NCBI RefSeq assembly: GCF_034702125.1
Contig: NC_085861.1
Coordinates: 2,289,042-2,353,041 of the forward strand
From: Engraulis encrasicolus
Taxonomy: Eukaryota; Chordata; Actinopteri; Clupeiformes; Engraulidae
Length of the DNA: 64,000 bases
Reading direction: 5' to 3'
Shown here piece after piece: positions 38,320 to 48,897 of this stretch (position 1 is the stretch's first letter; each line of letters begins with the position of its first letter). Under the pieces are notes generated by a model that saw only the letters and a program-made list of their open reading frames with translations, was not told the DNA's origin and made no database searches. The position numbers were made by a program, and so were the translations under genes.

Positions 38320-39125
38320 TGGCGGCGAATGATGTCATTTCGAATAGTGACGCCCCCTGCCTTTGGCGGCGTTCGCCGACAATTGCGGGTTTTTTTTACA
38401 GCCAGGCCTTGAGGACGGTCTGACCTATGCTGTGTATAAATTTCACGCCTCTAGGCATGTTCTAACTGTTCCTGTAGGTGGCAGAAGTGTCCTTAGGAAC
38501 AGTCAGGGCAGGGCATTAGCTCAGAGCAAGAGGAAATGTCAAGACAAAAACATCCCTTTTTACTATTATAATCTCAAAAGTAGCATAGCAAAATCATTTT
38601 TGAAAGTAAAGCACCTGTGACAGTAGTCTACTTTCTTGCCCTCTGATTTTAACACAGGTAGGCTACTGATTTTAGTGTCAGAGCCTGACAAAAAAAAAAC
38701 TTCCTCTCATGACCAAAATACAACCCCCTGTTGCTATCTAGCTAGTAGGCATTGTAGCTAGCTTGCCCAAAATACACCATGTTCAACCAGAGATGATCTG
38801 TGTGGCAACCGTTTCATTTTGGATAATGTGATCAGCCTACACAACATCAGGATGATGTGTACAAAAGATCATCTAACAGGAAAATGCACGGGACTAGTGG
38901 TGATGTGTCACCTCAGTTGGGAATGCTTGGCTATAAAGTTTGCTACGCTAGCTAGCTAGCACGAAATCACTGACAACTTACAACTAAGCCTAAATAAAGG
39001 AGCCTTGGTAAGTCAACTATTTTTTACTTATTCTACAGTTACTTTGTATGGATCTGTATAAAATGATCAGCTTACTGTATTGTAAAGGACCGCACTAGTC
39101 CTTGTATGTGTTTTGTTTTGTCTAA
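38320..39125. other. Left unassigned part of the 15-kb insertion
   Basis: Starts with 'tttggcggcgaatgatg' and 'tttggcggcgttcgccg' repeats, then AT-rich DNA. No coding feature is recognised. Confidence 0.4.
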
Positions 39126-39624
39126 AGGGGGATTCATACTTGTCGTGACTGGCGCTACCCTCCTTCATACTTCACTCGCGACGATGGCGCGCGCCGTCAC
39201 GTGACCCAAAATGACGTCACACGCCGTGGCGCGACGTCGTGCACCCCACATTTTTTGTAACTTGTCGTGCGCCACCAGCGACCATGCAGGTAGGCAGACA
39301 AAGCAGGAGTTGCGAAGAGAGGCTACAACTACTGTAGGCTACTACAGAATGGATCCTGCATCATTTTGAGGATAATAAAATGTCATAGAGAGTTATTTTA
39401 TCTTCTCTCTTAAATGTTGTTCAGTGAAACAATTGTTTACTTTGTTTAGAAGCACGTTGTGTTCGGCGATCTATTTATAAATTCTGCCGCCAGAACAATG
39501 CTCTCACATGGTCTTGGAATGATCTGGCAATGTAGGCTACAACAAAACATATATGTTTCAATGTGGTAAGTCACAAGTCAGACGTTCAGTAGCTCTACAG
39601 CAGCCGTGTTTGGCTTTCTATTTT
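39126..39624. mobile_element. PIF/Harbinger-like MITE, copy 2 (truncated)
   Basis: It starts AGGGGGATTCATACTTGTCG and follows copy 1 (5802-6512) closely through 'gttcagtagctctacagcag', then diverges at about 39625. The right end is missing. Confidence 0.75.
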
Positions 39625-40214
39625 ATACATCAGTTCTCTGATCTACCTACAAATAATGGCCGCTACAGATTGCCGTAAAAAGGGGGGCGGGGTCCTCTAG
39701 TGTTATCTTCTACCTCTATGGAGATTTGTAAAGGTACGCAGCTCAACAGGTATAGGTAATCAGGGAGCTGCTTGGCTTTGTTTGAGCCTGAGCCACGAGA
39801 TGTTTGATCTCCAAGCTCCAGCTTAACTTGCTTTATTTGCACACTCAAGAAAGAATTTTGACGCCTGTTTTACCACAGAAGAAAACAATATTAAGCATCC
39901 TTGGTGAGCGCAGTGAAGTATGTTTGTTATTTTGCTTTCTTTTGAAACACTTTGTCTATGTAACTCTACTTGTTTGTATTTGACTAAGCCTAAACTGCTT
40001 GCCTTTAACCCATACTAATTGCCCTTGAGAGGGCAATTTGACATGTCTCCAAAAACAAATATGTAACTCTGTGAGTTTTTGTCATTGAAACCAAGATGGC
40101 CGTCCATTTTCCTAGATGGCCACAATACATATTATTGGAATCGGTTATGGGACAAAAAGGGCACTACTGTTACGGAGCTGACAAAAGCGTGAAACTTTGC
40201 ACGATGCTTCCTTA

Positions 40215-43200
40215 CCTGTTACCTATCCACTTCGTGCCTTGTGGCACATAAGGCCTTCACAGAACACCTCCACTTCTCCCGGTCAGCTGCCGCAGTCCTC
40301 GCTTCAGCCCATGATGTCCATCCTAGTTCTTTTCTTTCTTTCTCCACAGTACGTCTCCAGGTGGTCTTCGGCCTTCCTTTTCTTCTTTTCCCTTCTGGTG
40401 CCCAGGTCATTGCTATATTGCAGTCATTGTTGTGGTCTTGTCGTAGTATGTGTCCAATCATTTTCCATCTACGGAGTTTCACTTCTTCACTCAGAGGCTT
40501 CATCTCAGCTCTTTCTAGTAGGTCTTCAGTTCTGACATGATCTTGCCAATGTACACGGAGTATTCTGCGTAGGCATCTATTATGGAACACATCGACTGCT
40601 TTGTTGTCTCCTTTGTTCATTTTCCATGTCTCACTTCCATATAGCAATACTGGCACCACTAGTGTCTTGTAGAGTCTTAATTTTGTTCTCCTTGTGATGT
40701 TGTTGGAGCTCCAGATCTTCTTGAGTCTGACGAAGGCACCTCTCGCTTTTGATAGTCTGTTCTTTAGGTCTTTCATCCCTCCTCCCTCTTTACAAACTGT
40801 GGCTCCCAAGTATGTGAACTGTTCCACCTCTTCAATGTCTTTTCCATCTATCTGAATTATTTCCTGGTTGTTTGCGTTAATCCTCATTGTTTTTGTTTTT
40901 TGTGTGTTGATCTTAAGACCTACTCGCCTGGCCTCTTCGTTCAATCGTGTTGTTTTATTCTGAATTTGTTGTTTTGTGGAGGATAGTAATGCTATGTCAT
41001 CTGCAAAGTCCAAGTCGTCTAGTTTTGATGTTAGCTTCCATCTGATTCCATTCTCTCCCTGTCTAACCGTTCTTCTCATGACCCAATCCATGACAATCAA
41101 GAATAAAAATCCTGACATATTGCAGCCTTGTTTGACACCAGTTTTAATGTCAAACCATTCACATATTTCTCCCTGGTCTTCCACTGCGCACTGGAAGTCT
41201 TCATAGAATGTTTTGACCATCCTCACGATCTTCTCTGGGATTCCGTACTTTTCCATGATTATCCACAGGCTCTTGTGATGGACAGAGTCGAAAGCCTTCT
41301 CGAAGTCTACAAAATTCATATACAGTGTTGCTTGCCACTCATTAACCTGTTCTATGATGTTCCGTAGTATGAAGACTTGCTCTGTTGTTCCCCTTCCTTC
41401 TCTGTAACCTGCTTGTTCTTTTCTTAGTCTGCAGTCAACTCCATGTCTTATACGGTCTACAATAATCCTGCCAAGTATCTTTCCCACAACAGATAGTAGG
41501 GTTATGCCTCTTGAGTTCTTGCATTCTTTGAGGTTTCCTTTCTTTGCTAGTTTGATGATAAGCCCTTTCTTCCAGTTTGTTGGGATCTTTTCATGTTTCC
41601 ATACCTTCCCTAGAAGTTGGTGCACTTTTTTAGCTGAGAACTCTACATCAGCTTTCAATAGCTCAGCTGTGATACAGTCGATTCCTGGTGCTTTATAATT
41701 CTGCAGTTTCTTTATTGCATCTTTGACTTCAACAATTGAAGGTTCATTTACTGTGATCTCCTCGATTCTGTTATTGAAATCACATTCATCATCTTCTATT
41801 ATTGGGTATTCTGGTTCTTCTGCATTAAACACGTCCTTGAAGTGTTCTGTCCATCTGAACTTAATTGCGTCTCTTCCGCTGATGAGGTTACCATTTTTGT
41901 CTAGTACTGCTGTGCTCTGTCTGGGTCTCTCGTTGCATAATGTCTTTGTGAGTCCATATAGGGTCTTCATGTGTTGTTTTCTTGCAGCGTCTTCAGCTTC
42001 ACTAGCGATGTTCTCCAACCATTTTCTTTTGTCTGCTTTTATACTTCTCTTCACCTCCTTGTTCTTCTCTGCATACTTCACCTTTAACTGCTTCTTGATT
42101 CTTTCCGAATGTGTGTTTAGGATTTCCTTATTTAGTCTTTCTCTTTGTTCGACAAGGCTCCAAGATTCTTCACTGATCCATGGCTTTTTCTTTTTCCGTG
42201 GTCTTCCAAGGACTTCTTCAGCTACTTCTTTAAATGCCTTCTCCATTACTTGGGCTTCACATTCCACCTCTTCATCTCCTACTGCTTTCGCTTCCTTTTC
42301 TAGTGCCTGGAACCTGTTTCGCAAACTGATGGAAAAGGTCTTTAAGATGGTTTTATCTTTCAGCTTTGCTGTTTCATACTTGACTCTGGAGTTCTTCTTT
42401 TCCTTTTGATGTTTCTTCAGTCGTAGCTTGATTGTTGTGCATATGAGGTAGTGGTCACTTCCGATGTCCGCAGATCTGTGTACTCTTGTATCTTTGACTG
42501 AATTCCTAAATCGTTTGTTGACTAATGTATGATCTATCTGATTCCTGGTCTTCCCGTCTGGGGATATCCAGGTTGCTTTATGTATGTCTTTATGTGGGAA
42601 CAAAGTTCCTGTTATTACAAGCTCATTCATGTCGCACATCTCACACAGCCTTTCTCCGTTGTTATTCTGCTGTCCGAGACCGTGCTTGCCCATGACCCTG
42701 TCATAATCTTTGTTTTCCTGTCCTACTTTAGCGTTCATATCTCCTGTTACAATCAACATGTCATGTTTATTTCTGCTGTCGAGTACATCCTGCAGTCTCG
42801 CATAAAATTCATCTTTTTCTTGTTCTTCGGCATCTTCAGTGGGTGCGTAGATATGTATGATGGTCATCTTGATGTGTTGGGAGTGGTATCTGGCTTGAAT
42901 GATTCTCTCATTGACTGGAGTCCAGTCAATCAGGGCTCTTGCTGCTGTTTTTGACATCAGTATACCTACTCCTTGTCTATGGTTGTCGTCGTCTCTTCCA
43001 GAGTAGATGATGGTTTCTCCTTCTGCTAGTTCCGCTTTTCCTTGTCCTGTCCAGTGTGTTTCACTGATGCCCATGATGTCGATTCCTCTGTTCTTCATTT
43101 CTCTTGCTACTAGTGAAATGTTGCCGCTTGCGTAGAGTGTTCGTACATTCCAGTTTCCAATCTTCAAGGTGCTTTTCGGGTGCAGCAGTGGCCTATTCAG

Positions 43201-43514
43201 CCCAAGGATGTCCTGTCGGCTTTGACCCCTGAGCGTCATGGTGTCTCTCCTGTCGTGAGGACTGGCTTCAGCATTCCCCGGATATGGTGCTCTGTTTCTG
43301 GTTTCTGTAATAATTAGTTTTTTCCGAGTGCGGGTTATCAGCCCACAGCCCAACCCCCAACCTGGAGGGCCAGTGGGATCCCTCTTTGTCTGGTCTCTAC
43401 CCTTCGACCTGTTCGGCTTGGGTGGCCCTACCCGACATAGCTCTGGGGGTCACGGAGACACGCAAACCACCCCACCACGTTAAGGTGGAGATCCCATTGG
43501 GGTGCTTCCTTAGG
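40215..43514 (-). mobile_element. RTE-like LINE, apparently full length
   Basis: A 3.3-kb non-LTR element on the minus strand, flanked by a perfect 14-bp target duplication acgatgcttcctta (40201-40214 and 43515-43528). The empty site is preserved in copy B of the duplication near 49000. One long ORF fills it. The 5' leader is about 160 bp and the 3' UTR only four bases, with no poly-A. At the 5' side an extra 'tgcttccttagg' (43503-43514) partly repeats the target, a small junction duplication typical of target-primed integration. Confidence 0.85.
40219..43353 (-). CDS. LINE endonuclease-reverse transcriptase polyprotein
   Basis: An intact 1,044-residue frame. Residues about 60-320 form an endonuclease/exonuclease/phosphatase domain (IGNWNVRTL, GISETHW, IHIYAPTE, VTGDMNAKVG, the IDHTLVN block and GSDHYLI). 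The reverse transcriptase covers about 530-800: PTNWKKGLIIKLAKKGN, NSRGITLLSVVGKIL, FVDFEKAFDSVHH (motif A), TGVKQGCNMSGFLF (motif B), and LDFADDIALLS (motif C with both catalytic aspartates). The C-terminus has LYGSETW, CLRRIL, RRWKMIGHILR and GRPKTTWRR, as in other RTE-like or 'craniofacial development protein 2-like' elements. There is no RNase H. No stop or frameshift is seen, so activity is possible. The clade name is a judgement from motif style. Confidence 0.85.
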   Translation of the reverse strand: MGCGLITRTRKKLIITETRNRAPYPGNAEASPHDRRDTMTLRGQSRQDILGLNRPLLHPKSTLKIGNWNVRTLYASGNISLVAREMKNRGIDIMGISETHWTGQGKAELAEGETIIYSGRDDDNHRQGVGILMSKTAARALIDWTPVNERIIQARYHSQHIKMTIIHIYAPTEDAEEQEKDEFYARLQDVLDSRNKHDMLIVTGDMNAKVGQENKDYDRVMGKHGLGQQNNNGERLCEMCDMNELVITGTLFPHKDIHKATWISPDGKTRNQIDHTLVNKRFRNSVKDTRVHRSADIGSDHYLICTTIKLRLKKHQKEKKNSRVKYETAKLKDKTILKTFSISLRNRFQALEKEAKAVGDEEVECEAQVMEKAFKEVAEEVLGRPRKKKKPWISEESWSLVEQRERLNKEILNTHSERIKKQLKVKYAEKNKEVKRSIKADKRKWLENIASEAEDAARKQHMKTLYGLTKTLCNERPRQSTAVLDKNGNLISGRDAIKFRWTEHFKDVFNAEEPEYPIIEDDECDFNNRIEEITVNEPSIVEVKDAIKKLQNYKAPGIDCITAELLKADVEFSAKKVHQLLGKVWKHEKIPTNWKKGLIIKLAKKGNLKECKNSRGITLLSVVGKILGRIIVDRIRHGVDCRLRKEQAGYREGRGTTEQVFILRNIIEQVNEWQATLYMNFVDFEKAFDSVHHKSLWIIMEKYGIPEKIVRMVKTFYEDFQCAVEDQGEICEWFDIKTGVKQGCNMSGFLFLIVMDWVMRRTVRQGENGIRWKLTSKLDDLDFADDIALLSSTKQQIQNKTTRLNEEARRVGLKINTQKTKTMRINANNQEIIQIDGKDIEEVEQFTYLGATVCKEGGGMKDLKNRLSKARGAFVRLKKIWSSNNITRRTKLRLYKTLVVPVLLYGSETWKMNKGDNKAVDVFHNRCLRRILRVHWQDHVRTEDLLERAEMKPLSEEVKLRRWKMIGHILRQDHNNDCNIAMTWAPEGKRRKGRPKTTWRRTVEKERKELGWTSWAEARTAAADREKWRCSVKALCATRHEVDR

Positions 43515-44054
43515 ACGATGCTTCCTTAGGACCCCTCAATGATTTAAGCCTAGGAGCCCAAGTGAAATGCTCAATTTTCATATCAATCAAGTGAATAATA
43601 CATGTACATATCATGTGTCAGCTTGGATTATCTACCTCTATAAGGTCATTACAAAATAATATATATATTGATTTGTGTTCAGATATGTATATCTCAAGTC
43701 CTAAGTGTACTGTGGAGTGATAGGGGCCTTTATGCTTGGGAAATTATGAATAATCAATGTGCAATACACCATACAGTATATTGACAAATACTTTATGTAT
43801 TGTATGTATTAGCAAAATGGTTTTCTGGTCTACTTTGTGCTTAAACTTAGATGACATGTTGGCTACCTAACCACTTAATTTATTGATTGCTTGTTATTTT
43901 TTATTTGTGCGTGTGGTCCTTTGTTTAAAACATATCTGCCTGCCTTCCCTCTCTCACACACTCAAGTCTTTCAAAAACTTTAAACAACAGCATGTGGAAA
44001 TGCCATTGGCTTTGGAGGGATACAGCTGTCAAAGTAGCCTACAAGTCATCAAGA

Positions 44055-44566
44055 CTATACTGTACTGTACTGTGGCATAGTGTACTCTGCTATACTGTAC
44101 TGTACTGTAATGTGATATACCACACTGTACTGCACTGTACTGCACCGTACTATATGCTACTGTACTTTTACTTTACTATACTGCACCGTAGGCTACTGTT
44201 GTATGCTACTGTACTGTACTGTACTGCACCGTACTGTATGCTACTGTACTGTGCTGTACTGTAGTGTACTGTACTGTACTATACTCTACTGTACTGTAAT
44301 GTACTTTACTATACTGCTCCGTACTGTATGCTACTGTACTGTACTGTACTACACTCTACTGTACTGTATGCTACTGTACTTTACTGTACTGCACCATACT
44401 GTATGTTACTGTACTGTACCGTACTGTATGCCACTGTACTGTGCTGTAGTGTACTATACTCTACTGTATTATACTCTACTGTACTGTACTTTACTATACG
44501 GCACCATACTGTATGCTACTGTACTTTACTGTACTGTACTGTACTGTACAGTACAGTACAGTACAA
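44055..44566. repeat. Degenerate (TACTG)n minisatellite, copy A
   Basis: About 510 bp of TACTG pentamers with higher-order variants (ctgcaccgtactgtatgcta). The last 30 bases switch to the complementary phase (cagtacagtacagtaca), making the end palindromic. The tyrosine/cysteine/leucine-rich frames across it are artefacts. Confidence 0.9.
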
Positions 44567-44710
44567 CTACACAGAACTGAAACATTTAGAGCATTCTGAG
44601 GTCATGTACAATATGATGCAAAAAGATGTAGTGGGAATGAGTTATGTTACTGTTACCACTCAAAATCTTGAAGGTTAAAAAAATCATATGGCATTTTGTG
44701 TGTGTGTATA

Positions 44711-46348
44711 CAGTCCCAGGAAAAAGTTTGTACACCCTTTGAAATTTCTTACCTTTCTGTCAAAATTGGTCATAAAACATGGTCTGATCTTCCCGGAAAT
44801 CACAAGAAGGAACAACCAGAGTCTGCTTTAACTAATTCAACCCAAACATTTACAAGTTTTCATATTTTCATTGGCCATAAGATGTAAACATTCACAGGAC
44901 AGCAAGGCATAAGTAAGTATACCCTTGCATTCAATAGGTTTTAACCCTAAGTTAGTCGCAATAACCTCAACCAGATGTTTCCTGTAGTTGCAGATCAGAT
45001 TAACAAAACAATCTGGATGTATCTGGTCTCCCTCTTCTTTAGAAAACTGCCTCTCGTCAGCAAGGTTTGTGGGATGTCTGGAGTGCATGGCTTTCTTGAC
45101 TTCATGCCATATAATCTCAATTGTTTTTTGTCAGGGCTTTGACTGGGCTATTCCAGAATGTGTATTTCATTATTATGAAGCCATTCTAAAGTCGATTTGC
45201 TTCTAAAGTATGGGTTGTTGTCACATTTCAGCACCCATCCTCTTGTGTGCTTCAACTGTCTGACAGACTGCCTCACTTTTTTCTGTAAAATATCTCGATA
45301 AACTTCTGAGTTCATTGTTCCACTGATAATAGCAAACTGAAAAGGGCCTGAGGCAGCAAGGTAGCCGCATATAATGATGCTCCCGCCACCATACTCAAAG
45401 GTGGAGATGATGTTTTGGTGAAGGTGTGGTTCTCCAATTCTCCTCCAAACATGACATTGTGTGTTCCCCTGAACAATTCAACTTTGGTTTCAACGTTGGT
45501 CTACAGAATATTTTGCAGTAATTCTATGAAGCATATAAATGCTTTTTCACAAACCTCAAAGGTGCAGCAATATTTTTTTGGACAGAAACCCCATTAATTT
45601 TAGATTGGCAGAATGAATCCCATTTTTAGCTATTCTTGGTTACATCTCCTCTTCTGAGTATGGTGGCGGGAGCATCATTGTATGCGGCTACCTTGCTGCC
45701 TCAGGCCCTTGACAGTTTGCTATTATCAGTGGAACAATGAACTCAAGTTTATTGTGATATTTTACAGAAAAAAACGTGAGGAAGTCTGTCACACAGTTGA
45801 AGCACACAAGAGTATGGGTCCTGAAATGTGACAACAACCTATACTTTAGAAGCAAATCGACTTTAGAATGGCTTCATAATAATGAAATACACATTCTGAA
45901 ATAGCCCAGTCAAAGCCCTGACAAAAAACAATTGAGATTATATGGCATGAAGTCAAGAAAGCTAGGCCTATGCACTCCAGACATCCCACAAACCTTGCTG
46001 ACAAGAGGCAGTTCTCTAAAGAAGAGGGAGACAAGATAAAAACAGATTGTTTTGTTAATCTGATCTGCAACTACAGGACTGTAAAGTCTGGTTGATGATA
46101 TTGCAACTAACTGAGGGTTAAAACCTACTTAATGCAAGGGTGTACTTACTTATGCCCTGCTCTCCTGTGAATGTTATGGCCTTATGACCAATAAAAATAT
46201 GATAACATGTAAATGTTTGGGTGGAATTAATTAAAGCAGACTCTGATTGTTCCTTCTTGTGATTTCCGGGAAGATCAGACCATGTTTTATGATCAATTTT
46301 GACAGAAATGTAAGAAATTTCAAAGGGTGTACAAACTTTTTCCTGGGA

Positions 46349-46351
<3 letters not shown>
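44711..46351. mobile_element. Palindromic Tc1 element
   Basis: The ends are CAGTCCCAGGAAAAAGTTTG and CAAACTTTTTCCTGGGACTG, with TA on both sides (44709-44710, 46352-46353). The inverted arms run about 690 bp: 44711-45404 against 45655-46351. Both arms encode the same C-terminal end of a Tc1 transposase, read outward from the centre (minus strand in the left arm, plus strand in the right). The element is a 3' half joined head to head with its own inverse. The central spacer continues the left-arm transposase fragment. Copy B of the duplication lacks it. Confidence 0.85.

Positions 46352-46438
<87 letters not shown>
46352..46438. repeat. (AT)n microsatellite
   Basis: About 43 AT units at the right end of the Tc1. 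The empty site in copy B (50214-50228) has only about seven, so the tract expanded after insertion or in one copy. Confidence 0.9.
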
Positions 46439-46439
<1 letters not shown>

Positions 46440-46460
46440 ATATGAGAATTGTTTTTTTAA

Positions 46461-47548
46461 CCCTGTGAAACCTGAACCATGAAAGCAATGAGAGAAAATT
46501 ATATATTTTTGGAATTTGCTTCAATATTGGTCCCTTATAAGAAATGTAAAAAAAAAATTCAAAATTTTGTCAAGGTCACCGAGATATTTGATGCATCATA
46601 TATGATGCATCAGCCTTTAAAGGGAATGAAAATTCCAATTTCATGACCATTGAAAAATGACTTTTAATGCATTTGCATCTTTTTTTTTATTTAAAAAAGT
46701 TGTCAGACAATTTAATTTGAGGATTATCTTTAAATATTTAGTGAGATCCTGCCATTTTTTTTAAGCCTATCCTTGTTTTAGCAGGACCATATTTTACATT
46801 TCCCACAGCCTGGTTGGGTAATTTTTTAAAATCTATGTAAAAACATAGCTGATCGAATGCTTAACAACCTATTTATGAGTGTAATATAGATCATTATTCA
46901 TTTTTGATGTGTAATTTGAATATATGGGTCCATTACTACAATTGGACCATTTCTCCATTCACTTCAATGCATTTTTTACGAGATCATAATTTCAACATTT
47001 TGCATTACATTTTCAAAATCGCAAGTAAAACGTGTTTCTTAGGGCAATATCTTTGTCTTGAAGTAAAACAACTTGTGTGTTTTGTTAAACGATCGTCGTG
47101 GTATGCTTTGTAAGTTTCCCTATGGAGCAAATGCATTGATGGCTGACTTCCTGCCACCGCCGGATGGTGCTTATATGTCTCATCAGTTTTAGCACGATCT
47201 CTCTGCAACACGGTGTAAAAATATAAACTCTTCCTTGATTAATTGCACAAAGCAAGTGTTCAAATTAAAGGATGTAGAGTTATATTTCGGAAATTTGTAC
47301 ACAAACCTTTTGCAATTTGTCGATATCTCAGCGTCGGTCAGGGAAACCGCTTCTACTCCATTTTTGCATTTTTCGCCGAGCTGTGATCAACTTGTTGTTG
47401 ACCGCTGCTCTCTTGTGGCGGTTTCCGCGTACTGCAGGACGTTTGGAAATGACACGCAGGATGTTTTTGAGATGGATTTTTTTTTGTGTCAGCGTGGAGA
47501 GGGCTTTTAATTTGATGCATCATAGATGATGCATCCGGCGCGATAGGG
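46461..47548. mobile_element. piggyBac-like MITE, copy 2
   Basis: TTAA lies at 46457-46460 and 47549-47552; the ends are CCCTGTGAAACCTGAACC and GGCGCGATAGGG. It is nearly identical to 20235-21317. The same site in copy B (about 50240-50256) reads gagaattgttttttaacata with a single TTAA, so this is a direct filled/empty comparison. Confidence 0.9.
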
Positions 47549-47552
47549 TTAA

Positions 47553-48460
47553 CATAGATATTTCTCTTAAAGGTGGCAAAGACCTACGGTAGGTAACATG
47601 TTGTCCATCAGCTGTCATTTTTGAAGTAGCAATTGAAATACTCAATGATTACTGAGTTTATTGTAATGCAACTTGTGACACAAGTACTAGGTGAGGACTT
47701 GTTTGCAAATTCAGGAGGAAAAAAAAACAATTCTCACACCTCTGCCTACTTACTCAACACCTACTTAGAAATCATTCCCATTTGATTTGAACTGAAGATA
47801 TAGCCTACATGTACTGTATATTGAGTGATCTGTAATGCCATTCTTAAAGACTGAAATGCAGTCACTATAGACATAATGCTACTTGTGAAAATTTAGAATT
47901 AAGTGATCTTATGGGTTCTTCATACACATGGAGAGGTATTGTCCTTTACCCTCTCTCATACACATAAAAAATATCTGTTATGGAAATTAGAGGATGGAGA
48001 ACCTGCTACCTTGGACATCATCTTGACACTTCCCAATTCAGATGCAGCTGAGCGAGCATTAGCAGCAGTCTATTCTCACCATAGTTTTAGTGTGGGAAAT
48101 GCTCATTTTAATTCAGACCAAGAATCTTCTCAACATTTTCACAATGTTACATTTGCTGTCAAATATGTAAGCACAGACTCACCCATATTTTCACACTATG
48201 AACATTTTGTAGTTGCAGCAATCTGGTCAAGCAGGCTACCCCTGCCCTTGCTTCATCTCTGCTGAGTTCGGGACTATATTAACATCGTCAGCTAAGTAAA
48301 ATGTCATGTAATAACAAGGTAATGCATGACATATTGTATATGACATGGTAGAATGTTTTTTCTTTTTCTGTGGACTCCGAGGCTAGAATTACAGCATATA
48401 CCCTAAAGAAACACCATGCAAAGTTTGGTGCTTTTGTCACTTCCGTAACAGTATCTGTAT
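47553..48460 (+). other. Unassigned single-copy part of the duplicated unit
   Basis: A 120-codon frame (47903-48265) contains LTLPNSDAAERALAAVY, which faintly recalls the hAT dimerisation region, but the match is too short to call. The corresponding frame in copy B (50600-50875) is shortened by a replacement near 50778. Confidence 0.3.
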
Positions 48461-48469
48461 TATATCTGT

Positions 48470-48780
48470 ATTGCGGCCATCTTGAAAAATGGCCGCCATC
48501 TTGTTTTTCCACCTGGATAGCGACCTTTTCTGGGAAAGTAGCTCCTGAAGCACCTGTGAACCAGATTTGGTGCTTGTATCACCAAGTGAAAGATTCTTAT
48601 GGAATATTGACTTAACATCCTTCACTAGTACAGCAAATACCTCAAACAATCTTTCACTTGGTGATACAAGCATCAAATTTGGTTCAGAGGTGCTTCAGAC
48701 CCTACTCTTTTAGAAAAGGTCGCTATCCAGGTGAAAAAAACAAAATGGCGGCCATTTTCCAAGATGGCCGCCATGCAGAT
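48470..48780. repeat. Inverted repeat with ATGGCGGC motifs
   Basis: 48470-48598 (ggccatcttgaaaaatggcc, ccacctggatagcgacctt, tgcttgtatcaccaagtga) is inverted at 48648-48775. The arms are about 125 bp with a 50-bp spacer. Only the left arm is present in copy B. Confidence 0.8.
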
Positions 48781-48897
48781 ATGAATTAGCAACTGAAACA
48801 ACTGTTCAAATGGTGATACAAGCACTGGAATTGTCATAGATACTCCTTAGACACACTTCTTTTGAACAGGCATGCAGGCCACTTGAAATCCAAGATA

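Larger units (their letters stand above)
40092..48897. repeat. Segmental duplication, copy A (with three insertions)
   Basis: The pieces 40092-40214, 43529-44708, 46354-46456 and 47553-48618 match copy B (48898-51302) in order with only scattered differences. Between the pieces lie the RTE-like LINE, a Tc1 and a piggyBac-like MITE, all absent from copy B. Segment 48619-48897 continues copy A beyond the end of B and is partly an inverse of 48470-48598. Confidence 0.9.

Noticed and set aside
41723..42409. 228-codon plus-strand frame
   Set aside because: Antisense shadow of the intact LINE polyprotein on the minus strand.
44203..44678. Tyr/Cys/Leu-rich frames of 116-135 codons, present twice
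   Set aside because: Produced by the TACTG pentamer array. The repetition comes from the segmental duplication, not from a protein family.
47903..48265. hAT dimerisation domain
   Set aside because: Only about 17 residues (LTLPNSDAAERALAAVY) resemble it. The surrounding sequence does not, and copy B has lost part of it.
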